64,000 nucleotides of DNA from contig WBUJ01000002.1 in NCBI GenBank assembly GCA_008933795.1, forward strand, positions 1 through 64,000, in the 5' to 3' direction. Below, piece after piece: positions 9,045-16,568 of the stretch. The notes under the pieces are model-generated. The model saw only the letters and a program-made list of their open reading frames with translations. It had not been told where the DNA came from and did no database searches. Position numbers and translations under genes: made by a program. The first letter of the stretch is position 1. Each line of letters begins with the position of its first letter. The stretch is from Candidatus Contendibacter sp. (GTDB taxonomy: Bacteria > Pseudomonadota > Gammaproteobacteria > Competibacterales > Competibacteraceae).

Positions 9045-10113
9045 ATGACCAAACTGCCGATTGGCATTCAGACCTTCCGCAAGCTCCGGGAAGGCGGCTA
9101 TTGCTACGCCGACAAGACGCCGTTGATCGAGCGGCTGGCGCGGGAAGGGCAAATGTATTTTCTCGCCCGCCCGCGCCGCTTCGGCAAGAGCCTGCTGGTC
9201 ACCACCCTGGCGGATGCTTTTGCCGGACACCGGGAACTGTTCGCCGGGCTGTACCTGGAAACCCACTGGGATTGGGAGCGGCGCCACCCCGTGCTGCGTC
9301 TGGACTTCGGCGAGGGCATCCTGAGCACAACCGCCCTGCTCGACGCCACCGTGGCCCTGCAACTGACCGAATGCGCCAAGCTTACGGCGTGACCCTGACC
9401 CAGGAGCCCATTCACCTGCGCCTGCACAAACTCATCCATGCCCTGCACGCCCGCACCGGCGAACGGGTGGTGGTGCTGGTAGACAAATACGACAAACCGA
9501 TTCTGGATCATCTGGAACGACCCAACGTGGCGCTGGCGCTGCGCGAGGGGCTGCGAAACTGTACTCGGTGTTGAAAAGCCAGGACGCCCATCTGCACTTT
9601 GTATTGCTCACCGGCGTCTGTAAGTTTTCCAAGGTATCGCTGTTCTCGGGGTTGAACAACCTGGAAGATATCACCCTGGATTCGAGGTACGCCACGGTTA
9701 TACCCAGAGCGAACTGGAAAGCGCCTTCGCCGATCATCTGGTTGGCGTGGACCTAGCCGAGGTGAAGCAATGGTACAACGGCTACAACTTTCTCGGCGAA
9801 CCCGTCTACAACCCCTTCGATATGCTGCTCTATCTACGCAACCGCGAATTGCTACTTTGCCGCCCTGGGCTTGGCGGTCACTTCAGAGGATGCGACCAAT
9901 CGCGGATGTATCAACCTGTCCATCCGCTTCGCGGGACGGGTCTATCTGTTGGAATTTAAGGTGGTGGAATCGGGTGAAGCTGGCCGGGCACTGGTGCAAC
10001 TGCAGGCGCGCGGCTACGCGGAGAAATTCGCCGGAATGCCTGTGACGCTGATCGGGATGGAGTTCAGCCGCGGGCAACGTCATCTTGTCGGCTTTGAATG
10101 GGCGCGTGGTTGA
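9045..10113 (+). pseudogene. Decayed AAA-ATPase-like / PD-(D/E)XK family gene
   Basis: The reading frame starts MTKLPIGIQTFRKLREGG and contains YFLARPRRFGKSLLV, the modified P-loop typical of the AAA-ATPase-like proteins that carry a C-terminal DUF1703 nuclease-like domain. The coding sequence is spread over all three frames: about 9045-9375 in the first, 9370-9560 in a second (VVVLVDKYDKPILDHL), 9568-9690 in a third (SKVSLFSGLNNLEDI), about 9690-9860 back in the first (WYNGYNFLGEPVYNPFD), then 9871-10113 in the third (INLSIRFAGRVYLLEFKVVE). A middle segment between NRE and YFAALGL is deleted relative to the usual order. The C-terminal LEFK suits the nuclease motif. At least four disruptions make it non-functional. 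Confidence 0.85.
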
Positions 10114-10150
10114 GAGGCGATCCCAGCCCCTTTCCTTCTTGGGAGAAGTT

Positions 10151-10191
10151 GTCATTTCCCGCTGCTGCCCCCTCGTCGCTTTTAGGAGTTT
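10151..10191 (-). repeat. Remnant of the lectin/BACON gene 3' end
   Basis: About 36 of 41 bases match 6646-6687, the 3' end of the lectin/BACON gene, including the codons for TPKSDEG, the glycine-type tail and the stop region, in the same orientation. Nothing else of that gene is recognisable here. It marks a duplication or recombination boundary just downstream of the RCC1 gene. Confidence 0.7.
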
Positions 10192-10242
10192 AAGCGAGAA
10201 AATGCCACGATATCTTCCATTAAGTATTTGTTTTAAACAGAT

Positions 10243-12126
10243 TTATTTTTCGTATAAGCTCTTAGTAACCTGACGGCCGGGCATGCTTCCGAACACGAAG
10301 GTTTGCAGGTTGAGGGTTCCATCCGCTTCGGTCGGCAGGTCGGTCAGATCGAATTGGCCGAGGGGTAGACTGTCGGTACCGCCCTCGCAACGCAGCGAAC
10401 CCGGCCCGCAACTGAACATGCACCGGCCGCTGACCAGCGCCAGCCCACACGCCGGCTGGCCGTTGGCGTCCACCAGGGTACCGGTCAGCCGGTAACGGCC
10501 CGAACTGACTTCACTGATGCTGGAGTTGATCGCTTGGGAACTGGCGCGGGTGGCGGCGCCGCCGACCACTTGGGCGCTACCGTCCGACCGAACCACCTGG
10601 CGGCCGGGCATGCTTCCGAACATGAAGGTTTGCAGGGTGAGGGCGCCATCCGTTTCGGTGGGCAGGTCGGTCAGATCGAATTGGCCGAGGGGCAAACTGT
10701 CGGTGCCGCCCTCGCAGCGCAGCGAACCCGGCCCACAACTGAACACGCACCGGCCGCTGACCAGCGCCAGCCCACACGCCGGCTGGCCGTTGGCATCCAC
10801 CAGAGTACCGAGCAACCGGTAGCGGCTGGGACTCACTTGGCTGATGGTGATATTGGTTGCTCGAGAACTACGGGCTGGCGTGGTTTGCAGCAGGTTCAAA
10901 GTGCCACTGCCGCCGGATCCAAGTACTTGGACCGGAGCAGTGCGGTCGGTAGTGGTGCCGTCGCCCAATTGGCCCTCTCTATTCCGCCCCCAACTCCAGA
11001 CCGTGCCGTCACCCTTCAACGCCACGTTGTGGCCGCTTAATCGGGCGACGGCGTTATGAAACTCGCCACCCGCCGTAGTGGCGACGGCGTCGGTCAGGCC
11101 GCTTACCTGGACCGGAGTGGTATTATTATTGGGATAATTGATAAGCCCCCAAGCCCAGATAGTGCCATCGCTCTTCAACGCAATGCTATGGTCCGCGCCC
11201 GCCGCGATCGCGTTGACGCCGTTCAGCCCGACGACTTGGACCGGAGTAGTGTGGTCGGTAGTGGTGCCGTCGCCCAACTGGCCCTCTTTATTCCGTCCCC
11301 AAGTCCAGACCGTGCCGTCACTCTTCAGCGCCACAGTGTGGAACGCGCCCGCCGCAGTGGCGACGGCATCGGTCAGACCGCGCACCTGAACTGGAGTAGT
11401 GCGGTCATGGTTAGTGGTGCCGTCGCCTAACTGGCCTTCGCTGTTGTACCCCCAAGTCCAAACTGTGCCGTCACCCTTCAGCGCCACGTTGTGGAAAAAG
11501 CCAACCGTACCAATCACAGTGTTCCCATTAACTATGGAGACTAATGTTCCACCCGCCGCGATCGCGTTGATGCCGCTCAGCCCGACGACCTGAGCTGGAG
11601 TGGTGCGGTCGGTAGTGGTGCCGTCGCCTAACCAGCCTGATTTGCCGTACCCCCACGCCCAGACCGTACCGTCACCCTTCAGCGCCACGGTACGCCACAC
11701 GCCCGCCGCGATCGCGTTGACGCCGTTCAGCCCGACGACCTGGACCGGAGTAGTGCGGTCGGCAGTGGTGCCGTCACCCAACTGGCCCTCTCTATTCCGC
11801 CCCCAACTCCAGACCGTGCCGTCACCCTTCAACGCCACTGTCTGGCTATTTCCCGTGATGGCAACGATATTGTTCAGTCCCTTCACTGGGATCGGGGTGA
11901 GATGAGGATTAGTGGTGCCGTCGCCCAACTGGCCCCATTGGTTGTCTCCCCAGGCCCAGACGGTGCCATCGCTCTTCAGCGCAACAGTATGCGAACGACC
12001 GCCTGCGATAGCCGCCCCTCCATAACTCCCCGGGGGATTCACCGCACCTGCCGATAAGCTGAACAGGGTGAGCACGACCCACAGTAGGGATGAGATAAGC
12101 GAAGCTGGGGAGGGAGAGTGGGACAT
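10243..12126 (-). CDS. Secreted RCC1-repeat protein with twin C-terminal modules
   Basis: A 627-residue exported protein. I choose ATG 12126 because it opens directly with a signal peptide (about 1-28, ending LSAGA); a start at 12171 would overlap the upstream gene. Residues about 30-420 contain seven RCC1-type repeats of about 50 residues (HTVALKSDGTVWAWG, QLGDGTT, TPVQV), expected to form a beta-propeller. The C-terminus holds two nearly identical modules of about 100 residues (YRL.GTLVDANGQPACGLALV, CMFSCGPGSLRCEGG, FGSMPGRQV), each Cys-rich. Such proteins are usually cell-surface or extracellular; the ligand is unknown. It lies in the same inserted block as the lectin protein. Confidence 0.85.
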   Translation of the reverse strand: MSHSPSPASLISSLLWVVLTLFSLSAGAVNPPGSYGGAAIAGGRSHTVALKSDGTVWAWGDNQWGQLGDGTTNPHLTPIPVKGLNNIVAITGNSQTVALKGDGTVWSWGRNREGQLGDGTTADRTTPVQVVGLNGVNAIAAGVWRTVALKGDGTVWAWGYGKSGWLGDGTTTDRTTPAQVVGLSGINAIAAGGTLVSIVNGNTVIGTVGFFHNVALKGDGTVWTWGYNSEGQLGDGTTNHDRTTPVQVRGLTDAVATAAGAFHTVALKSDGTVWTWGRNKEGQLGDGTTTDHTTPVQVVGLNGVNAIAAGADHSIALKSDGTIWAWGLINYPNNNTTPVQVSGLTDAVATTAGGEFHNAVARLSGHNVALKGDGTVWSWGRNREGQLGDGTTTDRTAPVQVLGSGGSGTLNLLQTTPARSSRATNITISQVSPSRYRLLGTLVDANGQPACGLALVSGRCVFSCGPGSLRCEGGTDSLPLGQFDLTDLPTETDGALTLQTFMFGSMPGRQVVRSDGSAQVVGGAATRASSQAINSSISEVSSGRYRLTGTLVDANGQPACGLALVSGRCMFSCGPGSLRCEGGTDSLPLGQFDLTDLPTEADGTLNLQTFVFGSMPGRQVTKSLYEK

Positions 12127-12149
12127 GGATATATCTTTTTGGTAACGAG

Positions 12150-12713
12150 CTATTTTCGGTTTGCAACACACGCCTTGGGTTGAAAGTGGGCGTCGTTGAG
12201 AATCACCACGCTTTCGCCGGACTGCGCCAGGACAAACAAACCTTGTCGGTAGGCATACGTTGCGACGTGATCGGGGATCACCATGCCCGTGACCGCGCCA
12301 AGAACCCGCTTATCCGCATAACTGGGCAATAGTTCCTTGAGTTTGCCCAAGCGCACGAGGTGCTCGTTTACATCGTCCACGCTTAACGTGCTTTTGCATT
12401 CAATGGCCACGACATCCTCATCGTTTACGACCAGCAAATCCACTTCAATAGCGACTCCCTGCCGGTTGGCGACGACTTGGCGATGGACTTCGTGAACGGC
12501 AATTCCCCGTTCCTGAAAAAGCCGTACCGCCGCCGGACGCACCATCTCTTCCACAAAATCCCCCAACTTGTTACCCAATCGCCCGATACTTATAGTCATT
12601 TCCTTGATTTTGCGGTCGGTTTCCTGGAACTTGCGGTCGGTTTCCTGGAACTGAAGATTCGTCTCCTGAAACAATCGCCAAATATCGTCGAAGGTAGGTT
12701 GTATGGTAGCCAT
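12150..12713 (-). CDS. PD-(D/E)XK nuclease-fold protein with coiled-coil N-terminus (DUF3782-like)
   Basis: A 187-residue protein. The N-terminus has near-identical heptad-like units (QETNLQFQETDRKFQETDRK), and the C-terminal half has the restriction-endonuclease-like core: EVDLLVVNDEDVVAIECKS, giving the D...ExK signature. The start at 12713 (MATIQPT) is preferred because an AAGGA lies seven bases upstream; an ATG at 12728 would put that site inside the gene. Similar small proteins are common in filamentous and environmental bacteria and their function is not established. It ends 24 bases before the RCC1 gene start. About 70 bases separate its start from the livM stop. Confidence 0.8.
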   Translation of the reverse strand: MATIQPTFDDIWRLFQETNLQFQETDRKFQETDRKIKEMTISIGRLGNKLGDFVEEMVRPAAVRLFQERGIAVHEVHRQVVANRQGVAIEVDLLVVNDEDVVAIECKSTLSVDDVNEHLVRLGKLKELLPSYADKRVLGAVTGMVIPDHVATYAYRQGLFVLAQSGESVVILNDAHFQPKACVANRK

Positions 12714-12799
12714 CGTGTAGTCCTTCAAAACGTGAAATGGAATTCAACCGCGCGCAATACAATCTCAGCGGTTTTGAGCGGGTCTGGGTCCGAGGAGTT

Positions 12800-13750
12800 T
12801 CAAAACTCTTGGCGAACCGTGGCCCATAGCCGCCGCGCGCCCTGACTCAGACCCACGAACAACCCCTGCGGCAGAAAAATCATCACGGCCATCAACAGGA
12901 TGCCGTGAACCAGCATTTCGTAATCCTCGAACACCACCAGACCCTGATGCAGCAGGGTCAGGGCGATGGCGCCACAGGCCGCGCCGAAGGTCGAGGCCAT
13001 ACCACCCAAAACCACCATGGTGACCAATTCCACCGAAACAATCAGATTAAAGGAATCGGGGCTGACGAAGGCCTGCTGGTGAGCGAACAGACCGCCGGCG
13101 AAAGCGGCGAACAGCGCGGAGACCACGAACACCTGGGTCTTGGCGCGGACGATGTCGATGCCCATCATCTGGGCGGCGAACTCGGAGCCATGCACCGCCC
13201 GCAAGGCGCGGCCAAACTGGGAATCAACGAGGTTGAGCGACAGCCAGACAGCCAGCAGCATGGCAGCCATGATCACGCCGTACCACTGAAAGTCGCCCTC
13301 GACCGACCAGCCAAGCAAGTTCAGCGGAGGGATGCCCGCCAAGCCGTCCGGCCCCCCGGTCCATTGCGTCGCCTGCACCAGGATAACGTGAATGATGATG
13401 CCGAAGCCAAGGGTCGCCATCGCCAAGTAATGGCCGCGCAGGCGCAAGATGGGCCGGGCCAGCAACCAGGCGATGACGCCCGCGACCAGCAGGCCAGCGG
13501 CCAGTGCCAGCAACGAGGGCCAGCCGAAGCGGGTCGTCAGGATGGCGGACGCATAGGCGCCCATACCGAAGAAGGCGGCGTGGCCCAGGGAAATCTGGCC
13601 CGCATAGCCCATCAGCAGGTTGAGGCCGACCGCCAGGATGACGTGCAAGCCAGCGGATGCGCCGACCACGATGACGAAATAGTTGGTCGGAAACAGGACG
13701 GGCAGCAGCGCAACCAGGGCCGCGAACAGATAGAAACCGGCCAATCGCAT
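12800..13750 (-). CDS. livM: Branched-chain-type amino acid ABC transporter permease LivM
   Basis: An integral membrane permease of the HAAT importer, 316 residues with eight or nine hydrophobic segments. Family sequences include GLNLLMGYAGQISLGHAAFFGMGAY near residue 40-64, GHYLAMATLGFG, the cytoplasmic loop GRALRAVHGSEFAAQMMGID contacting the ATPase, and LGGMASTFGAACGA. It ends three bases after (downstream of) livH in the operon. The expected next gene, livG, is displaced 9.2 kb away by the inserted block, and a broken duplicate of this gene's 3' end lies inside that block. Confidence 0.94.
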   Translation of the reverse strand: MRLAGFYLFAALVALLPVLFPTNYFVIVVGASAGLHVILAVGLNLLMGYAGQISLGHAAFFGMGAYASAILTTRFGWPSLLALAAGLLVAGVIAWLLARPILRLRGHYLAMATLGFGIIIHVILVQATQWTGGPDGLAGIPPLNLLGWSVEGDFQWYGVIMAAMLLAVWLSLNLVDSQFGRALRAVHGSEFAAQMMGIDIVRAKTQVFVVSALFAAFAGGLFAHQQAFVSPDSFNLIVSVELVTMVVLGGMASTFGAACGAIALTLLHQGLVVFEDYEMLVHGILLMAVMIFLPQGLFVGLSQGARRLWATVRQEF

Positions 13751-13753
13751 GAT

Positions 13754-14629
13754 TCAGACCCGCTCCACGAGCTGATGGCCAAACAATCCAGTCGGCTTGA
13801 AGAACAACACCATCAGCACGAACAGGAAAGCGATGGCATCCTTGTAACCGGACGAGATCAGCCCCGCGCCCAGCGCTTCCAGCACCCCCAACAACAGACC
13901 GCCGGCGACCGCGCCCATCGGGTTGCCGATGCCACCGATGATAGCGGCGGAAAAACCCTTGAGGCCAAGCATGACGCCAGCTTCGTAGGAACTGAAGGTA
14001 ATGGGAGCGATCAGGATGCCGGCGATCGCCCCCAGCCCAGCGGACAGGCCGTAGGCTAGCCGCAGCATGACCCGGACGTTGATGCCGACCAGTTGCGCGG
14101 CGGCGCGGTTGAACGAGCAGGCCAGCAGCGCCTTACCCAGCAGGGTGCGGTCGAGAAAGGCGCGGACCAACCCCACCAGCAGCATCGTCACGCCGAGCAC
14201 CCACAGGCTTTGCGGCAGCACGGTGGCCCCGCCGAGGTGGATGGGCGCATCGCCGGAGAAGGAGGGGAGGGAGTGGAAGTCCTTGCCCCACAGCAGGAGC
14301 GCGACGCCGCGCAGGAAGATAGCGGCACCGATGGTGATGATGATGGTGGTCACCACCGACGCGCCCTGGGCCGGCTCGATGGCGAATCGCTCCAGCAGCA
14401 GGCCGACCAGGATCGCGGCCAGCGTGGCGGCGATGGCGGCCACGGGCAACGGCAGACCGACGCCCAGCAGGGCGATAGCCGTCATGGCGCCCAGCATCAC
14501 GAACTCGCCTTGGGCGAAGTTCACCACGTCGGAGGCGTTGTAGATCAGGGCAAAACCCAGACCCACCAAGGCGTACAGGGAACCGACGGTGACGCCGGTG
14601 ACCAAGAACTGGAAGAACTGTTCGAGCAT
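13754..14629 (-). CDS. livH: Branched-chain-type amino acid ABC transporter permease LivH
   Basis: The second membrane permease, 291 residues, almost entirely hydrophobic helices. Typical stretches are GVTVGSLYALVGLGFALIYN at the N-terminus, FAQGEFVMLGA, the coupling loop ACSFNRAAAQLVGINV, and GIGNPMGAVAGGLLLG. It lies between livK (83-base gap with a repeat-rich hairpin region) and livM (3-base gap), the standard livK-H-M order. Confidence 0.94.
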   Translation of the reverse strand: MLEQFFQFLVTGVTVGSLYALVGLGFALIYNASDVVNFAQGEFVMLGAMTAIALLGVGLPLPVAAIAATLAAILVGLLLERFAIEPAQGASVVTTIIITIGAAIFLRGVALLLWGKDFHSLPSFSGDAPIHLGGATVLPQSLWVLGVTMLLVGLVRAFLDRTLLGKALLACSFNRAAAQLVGINVRVMLRLAYGLSAGLGAIAGILIAPITFSSYEAGVMLGLKGFSAAIIGGIGNPMGAVAGGLLLGVLEALGAGLISSGYKDAIAFLFVLMVLFFKPTGLFGHQLVERV

Positions 14630-14637
14630 GGGCGATG

Positions 14638-14706
14638 ATGTGACTAGTGGCTAGTGGTTAGTGATGGGTGGCGAGTGCCGTCCACTGATCACTGTCTACT
14701 GATCAC
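14638..14706. repeat. Direct/inverted repeat hairpin between livK and livH
   Basis: This stretch contains GACTAGTGGCTAGTGGTTAG followed by the near-complementary CACTGATCACTGTCTACTG and ATCACTAGC, able to fold into a long imperfect hairpin. A related motif (AGTCAGTGATCAGTGG) occurs near 34989-35004. Its position between the binding-protein and permease genes suits a structure that keeps livK message higher than livHM; that is inference. Confidence 0.5.
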
Positions 14707-14712
14707 TAGCTC

Positions 14713-15852
14713 CTACTCAACGATTTTCCAGGAACCGTTACGGATTTCCACCAGCTTGAAGGCGTCCAGATTCAGGCCCATGTGGTCCTGGGGGGTCATG
14801 TTGAACACGCCGGCGGTGCCGATGAAGCCCTGGGTTTTCTCAATCTCGTCGCGCACCTTGGCCTTGTCGGCGCCGCCGGCCCGCTGAAGGGCCGCCACGG
14901 CGATCATCAGGCCATCGTAGGCGTGGCCGCCAAACGTGGACACCGGACCGTATTTGGCTTCGTACTTGTTCTTGTAGGCCAGCAGCACCGGTTTCTGGGG
15001 ATCGGCGTCGGGCAGTTGCTCGGCGACCACCAGGGCCGCCGCCGGCAGGCGCGCGCCTTCCGCCGCGTCGCCGGCCAGATCGATGAAGGTTTTTGAGGCC
15101 ACGCCGTGGGACTGGTAGAGCGGCAGGGCGATGCCGAGTTGCTTGATGTTCTTGGTGACAATGGCTGGGGCCTGACCCAGGCCAAAGTTGATGATCGCTT
15201 GCGCGCCCGCAGCCCGGATCTTGGTCAACTGGGCGGTCATATCGGTGTCCTTGTTGCCGTAGGACTCGTCAGCGACGATGGTGATGCCGTATTGGGGCGC
15301 CAGCTTGAGAAGCTGCTCGCGGCCGGACTTGTCGAAGCCGCCGTCGCCTGTGATCAGCGCCACCTGGGTCAGGCCGCGCTTGCGCAGGTCCCCGTAGATT
15401 TTGGCGGCGGCCATGCGGTCGGTGTGGGGAGTCTTGAACACCCATTTCTTGACCGGCTCGATAATTTCCACCGCACCCGCCAGCGAGATGAACGGGACGC
15501 CTTCCTTTTCCACGTCCGGGATGACCGCCAGGGTGTCGCCGGTGGTGGTGCCGCCGATGATCAAATCCACATTGTCATTTTTAATCAGACGTTTGGCAAA
15601 GTTGACTGCATCCTTGGCGTTACCGCCGGTGTCGTAGTGAACCAATTCGAGTTTTCGGCCTTTCACGCCGCCCTTGGCGTTGATGTCCTCGACGACCATC
15701 TGCAGGGTTTTGAGTTCGGGATCGCCCAGGAACGAGGCCGGGCCGGTCACGGTTAAAAAAGAACCGATCTTGATGGGTTCGGCGGCGCCGGCCGGGTTGA
15801 CGCTGGCGCACAGCAGCATTGTCGCCAGGGTGATTTTCCACAAATTTTTCAT
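14713..15852 (-). CDS. livK: Amino-acid/aryl ABC transporter substrate-binding protein (LivK-type), paralogue 1
   Basis: Periplasmic binding protein of the HAAT importer, 379 residues with a signal peptide (about 1-24) and mature start AEPIKIG. The type I periplasmic fold is recognisable: GPASFLGDPELKTLQMVVEDINAKGG, ELVHYDTGGNAKDAVN, LIGGTTTGDTLAVIPDVEKE, ALITGDGGFDKSGREQ, GGHAYDGLMIAVAAL. A GGGAGA ribosome site lies about nine bases before the ATG. It is about 80 percent similar by eye to the paralogue at 18531-19673 on the other side of iorAB. Co-location with iorAB and paaK suggests an aromatic ligand rather than leucine, but this is not shown by the sequence. Confidence 0.92.
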   Translation of the reverse strand: MKNLWKITLATMLLCASVNPAGAAEPIKIGSFLTVTGPASFLGDPELKTLQMVVEDINAKGGVKGRKLELVHYDTGGNAKDAVNFAKRLIKNDNVDLIIGGTTTGDTLAVIPDVEKEGVPFISLAGAVEIIEPVKKWVFKTPHTDRMAAAKIYGDLRKRGLTQVALITGDGGFDKSGREQLLKLAPQYGITIVADESYGNKDTDMTAQLTKIRAAGAQAIINFGLGQAPAIVTKNIKQLGIALPLYQSHGVASKTFIDLAGDAAEGARLPAAALVVAEQLPDADPQKPVLLAYKNKYEAKYGPVSTFGGHAYDGLMIAVAALQRAGGADKAKVRDEIEKTQGFIGTAGVFNMTPQDHMGLNLDAFKLVEIRNGSWKIVE

Positions 15853-15896
15853 GCCGATCTTCTCCCTTGGGGTGATGTTTTATGTTGCGTAGGGAC

Positions 15897-15923
15897 GAAC
15901 GCGGGGCTTGCTCCCGCGCGTTC
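15897..15923. other. Hairpin between iorB and livK
   Basis: GAACGCGGG and CCCGCGCGTTC pair around a GCTTGCT loop with one bulge. No T-run follows on either strand, so it is more likely an RNA-stability or processing structure than a classical terminator. Confidence 0.45.
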
Positions 15924-15944
15924 ATTCGCGTTCATTATGGATGA

Positions 15945-16568
15945 TCAAGCCGCTGACCGACGGGAAACCGTCTTGGCGTGACCGGCTTCCCGGCCGGCGT
16001 CGAAAGCCTGGGCGTTGATATCCGCCAGCTTGGGTTTGTAGGCGCGGAAGCCCTCCACGATGGAAGCCTTGAGCACCTCGGCGGGGAAGGGCAGATGGTC
16101 GCTGATCGCTCCCAGCATGATGGTGTTCACCAGTTTGGGATTGCCCAGTTCCTCGGCGATGGCGCCGGCGTCGAAGGCATGGACTTCGATCCCCGCCGCC
16201 GCCAGTTCGCCGATGGGGTCAGGGGGGTAATCGTACAGGCCGACCGACACCACCGGCGGAGCGATGCGCAGGGTGTTGACCATGGCTACGCCGGTCGCCC
16301 GTAAATGTGGCAGCCAGCGCAAGGCTTCGGCGGCCTCGAAACCGATCAGCAGATCCGCCTCGCCAGGATCGATCTGCGGCGAGTAGACCTTGGGGCCGAA
16401 ACGGACGTGCGAGGAGACCACGCCGCCGCGCTGGGCCATGCCGGCGACCTCGGTTTTCTTGACATCGTAGCCCTGGGTCATGGCGGTGCGGGCCAGCATT
16501 TCGGCGGCGGTCATCACGCCCTGACCACCGATGCCGACGACGAGAATGTTGGTGATGCCTTCAACCAT
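15945..16568 (-). CDS. iorB: Indolepyruvate ferredoxin oxidoreductase, beta subunit
   Basis: The small (gamma-domain-type) subunit of the thiamine-diphosphate aryl-pyruvate:ferredoxin oxidoreductase, 207 residues. It starts NILVVGIGGQGVMTAAEML, the family hallmark, followed by KKTEVAGMAQRGGVVSSHVR. It overlaps iorA by eight bases, so the subunits are co-translated. The complex oxidatively decarboxylates indolepyruvate, phenylpyruvate or hydroxyphenylpyruvate to the aryl-acetyl-CoA, reducing ferredoxin. Confidence 0.93.
   Translation of the reverse strand: MVEGITNILVVGIGGQGVMTAAEMLARTAMTQGYDVKKTEVAGMAQRGGVVSSHVRFGPKVYSPQIDPGEADLLIGFEAAEALRWLPHLRATGVAMVNTLRIAPPVVSVGLYDYPPDPIGELAAAGIEVHAFDAGAIAEELGNPKLVNTIMLGAISDHLPFPAEVLKASIVEGFRAYKPKLADINAQAFDAGREAGHAKTVSRRSAA

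Noticed and set aside
10900-12000. Regularly spaced repeats that could suggest a CRISPR array
   Set aside because: They are in-frame RCC1 coding repeats of about 150-165 bases with degenerate copies, not short direct repeats with unique spacers.
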